From: Spongiactinospora rosea
Lineage (GTDB): Bacteria > Actinomycetota > Actinomycetes > Streptosporangiales > Streptosporangiaceae
Direction: 5' to 3'
Length of the DNA stretch: 64,000 nt
Assembly (NCBI RefSeq): GCF_003315795.1
Contig: NZ_QMEY01000033.1
Span: forward strand, 28,904 to 92,903
Numbering within the stretch: the first letter of the stretch is position 1; each line of letters starts with the position of its first letter. Positions 1 through 6,460 of this stretch are shown here, piece after piece. Below the pieces are notes generated by a model that was given only the letters and a program-made list of their open reading frames with translations, was not told the origin of the DNA and ran no database searches. The position numbers were made by a program, and so were the translations under genes.

Positions 1-1
1 C

Positions 2-640
2 GCCCGGCGGGAAGTACTGATCGCGCGCTGGCCGGCCGCCCACCGGGTGCCCGCCGTCGAGCCGCTCCCCGGTGTCCCGCAGCCGTTCAACGTCGATGGC
101 CGGGCGGTCACCTGGTGGCGGGAACTTCCGCCGCACCGCCACGGAACCGCGCTGGAAGTGGCCGGGGCGCTGCGTCGCTTGCACGCGCTGACCCCGCCGG
201 TGGATTTCGCCCTCGGCCGCTTGGCCCCGTTCGTCCGCCTGCCCGAACGGATCGAACGGGCGACCACTCTTGACGCACGGGGTCGGGCATGGATGCGCGA
301 GCGTCTGGCCGATCTTGGAGAGCGTTACGCCGCGCTGCCCGGGGGGCTGCCGGAATGCGTGGTGCATGGCGACGCGTGGATCGGCAATGTGGTCGGTACG
401 AGCGACGGGCGGGTGGTACTCCTCGACCTGGAGCGGTGCGCGGTGGGCCCACCGGAATGGGACCTCGTCTCCACAGCCGTCAAGGCGTTCACCCTCGCCG
501 GGATCACCCGAGCGGATTACCGGGCCTTCGCCGAGGCGTACGGGTATGACGTCACCGGGTGGCATGCCTGCGCGGTGAGCACGGCCCCCGCCCATGGCCG
601 TGGACCGCGGTCTCCTGAGCCGAAGGGAAGTACAGCGTGA
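2..640 (+). CDS. Phosphotransferase, APH family (5' partial, altered C-terminus)
   Basis: The reading frame is open from the window edge, so the N-terminal lobe is missing. The visible part is the C-lobe of an aminoglycoside/choline-kinase-like phosphotransferase: the catalytic loop HGDAWIGN lies near bases 366-390 and the metal-binding LLDLERC near 417-440. Members phosphorylate small alcohols or sugars using ATP; the substrate cannot be read here. The C-terminus is odd. After YGYDVTGW the usual final helices are replaced by about 27 residues rich in Ala, Pro, Gly and Ser, which looks like a truncation or rearranged end. The stop overlaps the next gene's GTG start (GTGA), so the two are translationally coupled. 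The family call is firm; whether the protein is active is doubtful. Confidence 0.75.
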   Translation, partial: ARREVLIARWPAAHRVPAVEPLPGVPQPFNVDGRAVTWWRELPPHRHGTALEVAGALRRLHALTPPVDFALGRLAPFVRLPERIERATTLDARGRAWMRERLADLGERYAALPGGLPECVVHGDAWIGNVVGTSDGRVVLLDLERCAVGPPEWDLVSTAVKAFTLAGITRADYRAFAEAYGYDVTGWHACAVSTAPAHGRGPRSPEPKGSTA

Positions 641-1569
641 CAGCGCAGCCGCCCCTTCCGCGCATCGCCGAAGACCTCGCCTGTCTGGTCACGACGGTGA
701 TCGATGAGATCCGTCCTCGGTTGATCGAGGCCGCGCTGTCCGGTGAACGCTCGGAGAGCAGGAATGTCCGCCACGCCGGCAACTTCCTGTCGGCCCACGA
801 CCTGTGGACGCACCGGCGCTATCAGGAGCTGCTGGCCGAGGTCTTCCCCTCGTTCGTCTATGCCTCAGAGGAGGGGGACCCGCTGGTCATCGGCAGCGAC
901 CCCGATCCTGACCTGTGTGTTCTGGTAGATCCGCTCGACACGAGCGAACTCGCCGTCCGGGCCCTCTTCGGCTACACACATGTCCTGGTTTACTCGCGCG
1001 CCCTCGCCCGTCCCATCGCCGCGGCCGTGGGCGACATCTTTCACCATCTCCAGGTGTACCTCGCGGCCCGCGACGAGAGCGGGCGAGATCAGGCGTTTCT
1101 GTGTACGCGGGAGGGCACACGCCATGCCCTGCGGCTGCGCCGATCCGCTGCCCTGCACGAGGCGCTGGTCACCAATTACCTGATGAAGCCCACCGAACGC
1201 TTCCAGACGCTCGCCACCCAGACCCGCTTGATCGAAGAAGTGAGCCGACCTTCGCAGGACGGCGCGCGCCGTGGCAGGTTGGGCGTGGACTTCGGATCGA
1301 TCGGCCTGTGCCACGTCGCGGCCGGGTTCAGTGATGCGATGGTCGAGTTCGCCAAGGGCTTCGCGGTCTGGGATCTCGCGCCGGGGCACTACATCCTGAG
1401 CGCGGCCGGAGGCGTGGTACTTGATCTTCAGGGACACCCGCTTCCACTGGACTACGGGTTCGGGACCGTGGACGAGATCACGAAGGCCATGGCTCGCCGC
1501 GACAGATTCGTGGCCGCCTCCAGCCGGTCGCTGGCCCAGGAGATCGTCGCGGCCATGAGCAACGCTTGA
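637..1569 (+). CDS. Inositol monophosphatase-family (FIG superfamily) protein
   Basis: A 310-residue protein with the fold signature of Mg-dependent sugar/inositol phosphatases: an acidic ASEEGDP segment (first metal ligand), the VDPLDTSE motif (a variant of the family's DPLDGT) and a C-terminal VWDLAPGHYILSAAGG segment matching the WD(x)AA site. It probably removes phosphate from a small phosphorylated sugar or cyclitol in the cytoplasm. The GTG start has AAGGGAAG about seven bases upstream and overlaps the preceding phosphotransferase stop, so a kinase-like and a phosphatase-like protein are co-translated. The Gly-Thr of the DPLDGT motif is changed to Thr-Ser, so substrate and activity may differ from true IMPases. 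Confidence 0.75.
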   Translation: MTAQPPLPRIAEDLACLVTTVIDEIRPRLIEAALSGERSESRNVRHAGNFLSAHDLWTHRRYQELLAEVFPSFVYASEEGDPLVIGSDPDPDLCVLVDPLDTSELAVRALFGYTHVLVYSRALARPIAAAVGDIFHHLQVYLAARDESGRDQAFLCTREGTRHALRLRRSAALHEALVTNYLMKPTERFQTLATQTRLIEEVSRPSQDGARRGRLGVDFGSIGLCHVAAGFSDAMVEFAKGFAVWDLAPGHYILSAAGGVVLDLQGHPLPLDYGFGTVDEITKAMARRDRFVAASSRSLAQEIVAAMSNA

Positions 1570-1629
1570 CCGGGCCGGCCGCCGACCGCGGGGGTGCTCT
1601 CTGCCCGTAGAAGCTGTGGGCTCAGAGTG

Positions 1630-2973
1630 TCAGGCCGGCGGCAAGGCCATCGTGACCCGCTCGTGGAGCTCCGCCACCTCTGCTCGCGCGGGGTGCTGCT
1701 CGACCGATCGCCGGAGCAGCGCGAGAAGTATGGTGACCCGGTGCGAACGTACCGATTCCGCCTCCTCCACCGCGGCCGAGCCGACGGTGGACGCGGCTGC
1801 GGTATCGCCCGTACTCAAATGCACCATGGCGAGCCGGGCCTGGGACAGAACACGCGAGCGGCTGACATCGCCATGAGTGTCAATGGCCCTCGTGATCCGC
1901 CCAGCTCCTTCGACGATGGACTTGGGCGAGGCCAGATCGACCAGCGCGTGCCCGGTCTCCGCCAAATGTTGAGCGGCTGTGAACCAGTACAGGCCGGGAG
2001 GAGCATCGCCGGTGGTGACCTTTCCGAACTGTTCGTCGGCGTGTCCCACCGCCGAGATCGCGTCCTCCGTCCGGCCGAGCCTGGCGAGTGCGCGGGCACG
2101 CACACCGGACAACATGGCACGAATCCCGGGTGTCAGGCGGTCGGCGCGAACCTGGGCCATTTCGATGTAGGTGAGCGTCGAGTCCGGGTCCTCCAACCAG
2201 AACGCCTGCCGTCCCAGTTGCGCCAGGATGATGGCCCGATGGTTCCAGTCCCCGGCATCTTCGGCACATGCGAGCGCGAGACGGTAGAGCCGCGACGCCG
2301 ACTGATTGTCATACGCGTCGAAGGCCATGAATCCGGATGTGCCGGCGAGAAAGGCCACAGCAGAGAACAAGTCGGCACGCAAATCCGCATGGGGGCAGTG
2401 AGCCTTCAGCAGGATCAGGGAGTAGCGCACTTGGGCGGCCAGCGCGTCACGGGCGAGGCCACTGCTTCCGCATCGATGATCCAGTGCTCCGAACAGTTGG
2501 GCGACCGTCCGAATTTCGTTGATTTCGGCTGGCCCGATAGTGGATGGTGTCGGAGTGGTACGTGCGGGCTCTGATAATACAGCGAGAGAGGCTGGGGACA
2601 GAGCGACGGCGCCCATCCCGAAGGTGGCGGTGAGAAACTGTTTGCGGTTCACGTCGTTCACGGTAACAATCGAGGATGAACGTCCGCGAGGGGCGAAGCC
2701 GAGCTCGGTATCAGTGTCCACGCCCAGCACCGCCCGCAGGCCGGCACGATAGGCCACACTGGGCCATCGGACCTCACCACGCTCCAGCTTGCCGATGTAT
2801 CCAGCGTCCAGAGCGCTGGTCTGCTGCATGTTCTGGTGGATCCAGCGGTTGACCAGATCTGCCAGCTCCTGCCGGGAAAGCTCTGAATCGGGCCATAGGG
2901 TGGATTTCATGCGCATGCGGGCTTCGCGTAGCCGGTGATTCCACTTCTCTGGATTCGGGGACCGCTCGGTCAT
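1630..2973 (-). CDS. XRE-type regulator with TPR-like C-terminal domain
   Basis: About 447 residues. The N-terminal 80 hold a helix-turn-helix (LSRQELADLVNRW ... YIGKLERGEVRWPS), followed by a long helical region resembling the TPR-repeat sensor half of actinobacterial XRE regulators, with Ala/Leu-rich repeats such as ALARLGRTEDAISA. An upstream in-frame ATG exists, but the start at 2973 (MTERSPNPEKW) is preceded by AAAGGA at good spacing and is preferred. Family members sense peptides or unknown ligands and control nearby secondary-metabolism or membrane genes; the target here is unknown. The gene converges with the IMPase-like gene and faces away from a 540-bp low-density spacer carrying a direct repeat that may be its own operator. 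Confidence 0.8.
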   Translation of the reverse strand: MTERSPNPEKWNHRLREARMRMKSTLWPDSELSRQELADLVNRWIHQNMQQTSALDAGYIGKLERGEVRWPSVAYRAGLRAVLGVDTDTELGFAPRGRSSSIVTVNDVNRKQFLTATFGMGAVALSPASLAVLSEPARTTPTPSTIGPAEINEIRTVAQLFGALDHRCGSSGLARDALAAQVRYSLILLKAHCPHADLRADLFSAVAFLAGTSGFMAFDAYDNQSASRLYRLALACAEDAGDWNHRAIILAQLGRQAFWLEDPDSTLTYIEMAQVRADRLTPGIRAMLSGVRARALARLGRTEDAISAVGHADEQFGKVTTGDAPPGLYWFTAAQHLAETGHALVDLASPKSIVEGAGRITRAIDTHGDVSRSRVLSQARLAMVHLSTGDTAAASTVGSAAVEEAESVRSHRVTILLALLRRSVEQHPARAEVAELHERVTMALPPA

Positions 2974-3027
2974 GTCCAGGTCCTTTGGGGAGGTCGTCCG
3001 CTGATCGTTTCTGGGCATCCGGCGCCA

Positions 3028-3052
3028 CCTAATGTAACGGGTCCCTAATGTA
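3028..3052. promoter_or_regulatory. Direct repeat, candidate operator of the XRE gene
   Basis: The nonamer CCTAATGTA occurs twice (3028-3036 and 3044-3052), start-to-start 16 bp. On the minus strand this reads TACATTAGG twice, 55-80 bp upstream of the XRE start codon at 2973. The position suggests an autoregulatory site or tandem -10-like elements. Confidence 0.4.
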
Positions 3053-3376
3053 TCTGTGATCAACCGACCTTGCCGCGCCTAACCGTATATTGGCCGAGCA
3101 CTCCCTGGCTTGGTGCAGGCGCGAAGCGGCGAAGTCCCGTTATGGCCACACGCAGTGTAAATATATGGGGATATTCCTGTTTTGGGATGAGTGGTCGGTG
3201 TGCGCCTTTTGGCGGAAGCGCTGCCGGTTCAGCCGTATGCCCTGTTGGCACCGACTTCCGATTTTAAGCGTACGGCGAAAATGTTCTCTGCGACTCATCA
3301 GGTGTCGTGGGGTAACGGTCGTTCTGATCGGGTGGAATAGCCCGATTAACGGGGCGGTACGCCGGGGGAGCGCGAG

Positions 3377-3422
3377 GGGGCCGGAGGCCCCTTCGCCGGG
3401 GGTTTGGGGGCGAAGCCCCCAA
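3377..3422. terminator. Pair of G/C hairpins 3' of the CHAP gene
   Basis: Two compact palindromes: GGGGCC-GGA-GGCCCC (3377-3391) and TTGGGGGC-GAA-GCCCCCAA (3404-3422). They lie about 90-135 bp past the CHAP stop on the minus strand. No T-run follows, so they may be actinobacterial GC terminators or a dispersed REP-like palindrome. Confidence 0.45.
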
Positions 3423-3511
3423 GGGGGCACAGTCCGAGCTTGGTTCGCGCGGAGCGCGGTTTTGGCGAGGGCCGTGTGGTTGGCGTTGGCTGGGGCTTTT
3501 GATCAGGGTTG

Positions 3512-4999
3512 TCAGGGGCGGGCGTGGCGGCCTCGGCGGGTGGCGTGAGGGGGGTCGTGGAGGGGGCGGGGCGGGCGATTGGGGGGTGCCGTGGCGGCCG
3601 GGTGGAACCAGTTCCACTCTGGGTGCCGGTCGGCGGGGAGCGGGGAGCGCGGGCTCGGTACGGGACGGTGGCGGCGGCCCCGGGGCGCCTGCTCGGCCAC
3701 GGCCGGGGACACATGATCGTCGGACGCTACGACCCTGCGTCGCCGCCCCCGGTACGGCGTGTGTCGATCCTCTCCCGCCGGCGCCTTCCCGGTCGCGTGC
3801 CTTCCCGGCGCCACGGCCTGGACGTCGTGGGCGATGATCAGGTCGGGCTGGGCGGCGTGGCGGCCACGGGTCCGGGACGTACGCCCGGCGCGCCCGCCCG
3901 CCGTACGCGCCGGCTCGCCCATGGCGGAGGCGTGCCGCGCCGCGGAAGGGGCGTGCCGCAGGGCAGGTGCCGCCGCCAGGGCGGGCTCGGGGCTCGCCGG
4001 CGGCGTGGCGGCGCTCTCGGCCGGGCGGACGGTGAGCCCGGTGGCGGCCTGTACCCGGAGCCGGCGGGAGCGGGCGTGGGCGAGAAGGCCGATGGCGGCG
4101 AGGAGGACCGGGGCGAGGAGTACAGGGCTGCTCAGGTCCGGGAGGGGGGACTGGAGGGCGCTCGGGGCCGAGAGGGGCGAGCCGGTGAGCGGGGCCGTGT
4201 CGGGAAGGGCCTTGGTCCTCGGCGCGGGGTCGGGCGCGGAACTTCGGGCCGGTGCGGCGCGGTCGTCGTCGGCTGGAGCGCTGGGTGGGGAGGCCTTCGG
4301 GAGCGGATTTCGGGGGGCCGCCTTGGCGGTGGCGGGCTTGCTGGGGGCGCTGGACTCCCGCGCCGGAACTCGCGGCGCGGGCTTGTCGCGCGACGGTTCG
4401 AACGGCCGGGGCGAGATGAGCCGGGCCGCGATGTCGGGCGCGACGTTCACCTGCGGCCCTTGCGGCCCTTGCGGCATCGCCGCGTCCTGGCCCGCCTGGC
4501 CGAGCACGGAGTCCGGCGGCATAACGGGGGCCTCCAGGGCCTCCTTGACCTTCTCCGGGTAGCCGTACCCGACGACCTTGTCCTGGTCGCGCTTCTTGCG
4601 CTTGGCGATCCCGCCGTCGATGTTGCCCTCGATGGTGAGGATCTTCCGGCCCTTGACCCCGGTGACCACACCAACGTGGTCGATCCCGCCGATCTTCTTC
4701 CCGCCGCTCCAGTCGTAGAAGACGAGGGCGCCTGGCTCCGGCTTGGTGCCGAACGCGCCCTGCTTCTCGAACCAGCGAGCGTGCGAGGGGGTCCACGCGA
4801 ACTGCCCGATCCACTCCTCGTACCCGAGCTTCTTGGCCGCCCAGGAGAGGTACATGTCGCACCAGGGCTGGGCGCTGTAGTCGGCGTCGGATTCGACGGA
4901 GTTGTACCAGGCGCCGAACTTGGTGTGGCCGCCCTTCTTCTCGGCGTAACCGAGCTGTTTCTCAAGGAGCTTGATGAACTTTTCGGTCTCAGGGCTCAT
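3512..4999 (-). CDS. CHAP-domain peptidoglycan hydrolase-like protein with C-terminal membrane anchor
   Basis: 495 residues. Residues 1-150 form a CHAP (NlpC/P60-like) amidase/peptidase domain with the catalytic Cys in PWCDMYLSW (C47), His in GGIDHVGVV (H108) and the polar residue region TIEGN (E124/N126). Residues 155-290 are a Pro/Ala/Ser linker, a membrane helix lies at about 292-308 (VLLAPVLLAAIGLL), and a basic Arg/Pro-rich tail follows. There is no N-terminal signal peptide, so CHAP would reach the wall only if the late helix inserts with the N-terminus outside; otherwise it faces the cytosol. Family members cut peptide stems or cross-bridges of peptidoglycan. The ribosome site at 4999 is weak. 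Upstream lie a candidate promoter and a Crp-like site. Confidence 0.8.
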   Translation of the reverse strand: MSPETEKFIKLLEKQLGYAEKKGGHTKFGAWYNSVESDADYSAQPWCDMYLSWAAKKLGYEEWIGQFAWTPSHARWFEKQGAFGTKPEPGALVFYDWSGGKKIGGIDHVGVVTGVKGRKILTIEGNIDGGIAKRKKRDQDKVVGYGYPEKVKEALEAPVMPPDSVLGQAGQDAAMPQGPQGPQVNVAPDIAARLISPRPFEPSRDKPAPRVPARESSAPSKPATAKAAPRNPLPKASPPSAPADDDRAAPARSSAPDPAPRTKALPDTAPLTGSPLSAPSALQSPLPDLSSPVLLAPVLLAAIGLLAHARSRRLRVQAATGLTVRPAESAATPPASPEPALAAAPALRHAPSAARHASAMGEPARTAGGRAGRTSRTRGRHAAQPDLIIAHDVQAVAPGRHATGKAPAGEDRHTPYRGRRRRVVASDDHVSPAVAEQAPRGRRHRPVPSPRSPLPADRHPEWNWFHPAATAPPNRPPRPLHDPPHATRRGRHARP

Positions 5000-5168
5000 C
5001 TATGTGTGGGGGACCGCCGGGCAGCCCTTGGGCATGGTCGCGCCGCCTTCGCGACCGGGCTGTACGGAGGTGGGGTCGATCGATGGCGCGTTCGCGCGGG
5101 CCGATCGCGGGGGAACCGATCGGTACGCGCGTGGCGGCACCACAGGTCAAGGTCTTCCGTGACGACGG

Positions 5169-5196
5169 AGACTACCTGCGAGTAATGAGAGGTCAA
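5169..5196 (-). promoter_or_regulatory. Candidate promoter for the CHAP gene
   Basis: On the minus strand TTGACC (5196-5191), a 16-bp spacer, then TAGTCT (5174-5169). Both hexamers fit a housekeeping-type actinobacterial promoter, and transcription would run into the CHAP gene with a leader of about 160 nt. Confidence 0.4.
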
Positions 5197-5291
5197 ACCA
5201 CCGCAAAGGGAGAGTCAAGCGACGGTCGATCCCCGCGGCGCGCGTAGCCGCAGGTCGAGCAGCGTTCCCCTTTGCCCAAACTTGAGGGATA

Positions 5292-5307
5292 TGTGATGTA
5301 AATCAAC
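5292..5307. promoter_or_regulatory. Crp-like binding site
   Basis: TGTGA-N6-TCAAC matches the Crp half-site pair TGTGA-N6-TCACA at nine of ten defined positions. It lies just past the sialidase stop and about 100 bp upstream of the candidate CHAP promoter. Confidence 0.35.
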
Positions 5308-5319
5308 CTTTGAGGTGAC

Positions 5320-6414
5320 TTAGTGGATCATGTCCGCTATCGGGATCGCCGCGAAGGTGATCGTGGCGTAGGGACCGGATTCGCCGGTCTCGTACAGCAA
5401 TCCGACCGTCTCCCCGTCCACCGCCACAAGATCGGAATAGGCCGCGGGCAGGCTGGAGAGCGTGAGGGCGTCCCGCCACGTACGGCCCGCGTCCTCACTC
5501 GCGCGGATCGTCATCCGCGCCCGCGAATCGGGGTCGGCCGGGCCGGAGAACAGCAGCACCTCGGGATCGGGCCACTGCAGCACGCTGCCCTCCACCACGG
5601 GGCCGACCAGCCCCTCCTGCGCCTGGAAGGGCGCTTCGAGGGTCTGCCCGCCGTCGGCGGAGTAGGCGTCGGCGCGGGTGCCGGGGGCGGTCGAGTCGGT
5701 ACGGGTGTTCAGGTAGATCCGGCCGCCGGGGAGTTCGGCCGCGGTGGTCTCGTTGACGTTGATGCGGCCGTCCGGGTCGTCGTCCAGGTAGCCGAGCGTC
5801 CAGGTCTCGCCGCTGTCGTCGCTGAGCAGGCCGTGGCCGCCGTCGTACTTGCCCTCGGCACCGGTGTCGCCCTTCGCGGGCGGCACGGAGTGGTTGCCGG
5901 GGACCACGATCCGCCCGGCGTGCGTCCCGGCCCGGAGTTCCAGCGCGTGGCCCGGCGTGGTCGCGTACCAGCGCCACTCCCGCCGCTTGACGCTCGCGGT
6001 GATCTCCCGGGGCGGCGTCCAGGTCGCGCCGTCGTCCTCGCTGCGCTGGACGTAGACCCGGCGGCCCTCCTCGGCCTTGACCTGGCCCCTGCGGATCTTC
6101 TGTTCGGTGGCCGAGGCCGCGTTCTGGACGGAGACGAGCACGATCGGGCCGCCCGAGGTGACCACCGGCGCGGGGTTGCCCACCGTGCCGCCGCCGTCGC
6201 GGGCGGCGACCACCTGCAACGCGCCCCATGTACGCCCGCCGTCGGCGGACCGTCTGAGCACAAGGTCGATCCGGCCGGTGTCGCCGGCCGAGTCGCGCCG
6301 GCCCTCGGCGAACGCGAGCAGCGTGCCCGCGCCCGTCGCGACGATCGCCGGAATGCGATAGGTGTGATAACCCTCGGTACCCGCCCGGAACGGGACAGAC
6401 TCAACGACCGCCAT
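5320..6414 (-). CDS. Exo-alpha-sialidase-like protein (GH33), no signal peptide
   Basis: 364 residues of six-bladed propeller type. The Arg of the arginine triad sits in YHTYRIP (R20), and there are Asp boxes SADGGRTW (57-64), SEDDGATW (125-132), SDDSGETW (198-205) and SEDAGRTW (306-313), plus a degenerate one near 252. The candidate nucleophile Tyr is in LLYETGE (Y341). The enzyme would release terminal sialic acid or a similar sugar. A longer frame exists, but ATG at 6414 has GGAGG five bases upstream and gives a protein starting right at the propeller. No signal peptide or anchor is seen, unlike the secreted sialidases of relatives, so a cytosolic role or a non-sialic substrate is possible. 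It follows the kinase-like gene by 46 bp and probably shares its transcript. Confidence 0.85.
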   Translation of the reverse strand: MAVVESVPFRAGTEGYHTYRIPAIVATGAGTLLAFAEGRRDSAGDTGRIDLVLRRSADGGRTWGALQVVAARDGGGTVGNPAPVVTSGGPIVLVSVQNAASATEQKIRRGQVKAEEGRRVYVQRSEDDGATWTPPREITASVKRREWRWYATTPGHALELRAGTHAGRIVVPGNHSVPPAKGDTGAEGKYDGGHGLLSDDSGETWTLGYLDDDPDGRINVNETTAAELPGGRIYLNTRTDSTAPGTRADAYSADGGQTLEAPFQAQEGLVGPVVEGSVLQWPDPEVLLFSGPADPDSRARMTIRASEDAGRTWRDALTLSSLPAAYSDLVAVDGETVGLLYETGESGPYATITFAAIPIADMIH

Positions 6415-6460
6415 CAGGGCCTCCGTACGCGTATGGACGGCAGCTTTCGGCGCTTCGACG

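Larger units (their letters stand above)
2974..3511. other. Intergenic stretch upstream of the XRE gene
   Basis: No convincing gene is seen. The part next to the XRE gene carries a direct repeat and presumably its promoter. The middle (about 3140-3320) is noticeably AT-richer than the surroundings and has only short open frames without family resemblance. The right end (3370-3470) is made of G/C-rich palindromes lying downstream of the CHAP gene. Confidence 0.6.
5000..5319. other. Regulatory spacer between sialidase and CHAP genes
   Basis: No gene is seen. Reading on the minus strand toward the CHAP gene it contains a Crp-like site (5292-5307), a foldable segment closed by an 8-bp inverted repeat (5203-5210 with 5268-5275, inner stem GCGGC/GCCGC at 5235-5239/5247-5251), and a sigma-70-like promoter (5169-5196). 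About 160 bases of leader would follow. Confidence 0.45.

Noticed and set aside
3090..3548. Plus-strand ORF in the spacer upstream of the XRE gene
   Set aside because: No ribosome site, no recognisable motif, and it runs through the palindromic region; it looks like an open frame by chance.
3509..5185. 558-residue plus-strand frame over the CHAP gene
   Set aside because: It is Arg/Gly-rich antisense of a gene with clear catalytic residues.
5160..5290. A c-di-AMP (ydaO) riboswitch upstream of the CHAP gene
   Set aside because: Such riboswitches often precede wall hydrolases, but the conserved CCGACAGCTAAC-type core and GGGGAACC-type segment are not found on either strand.
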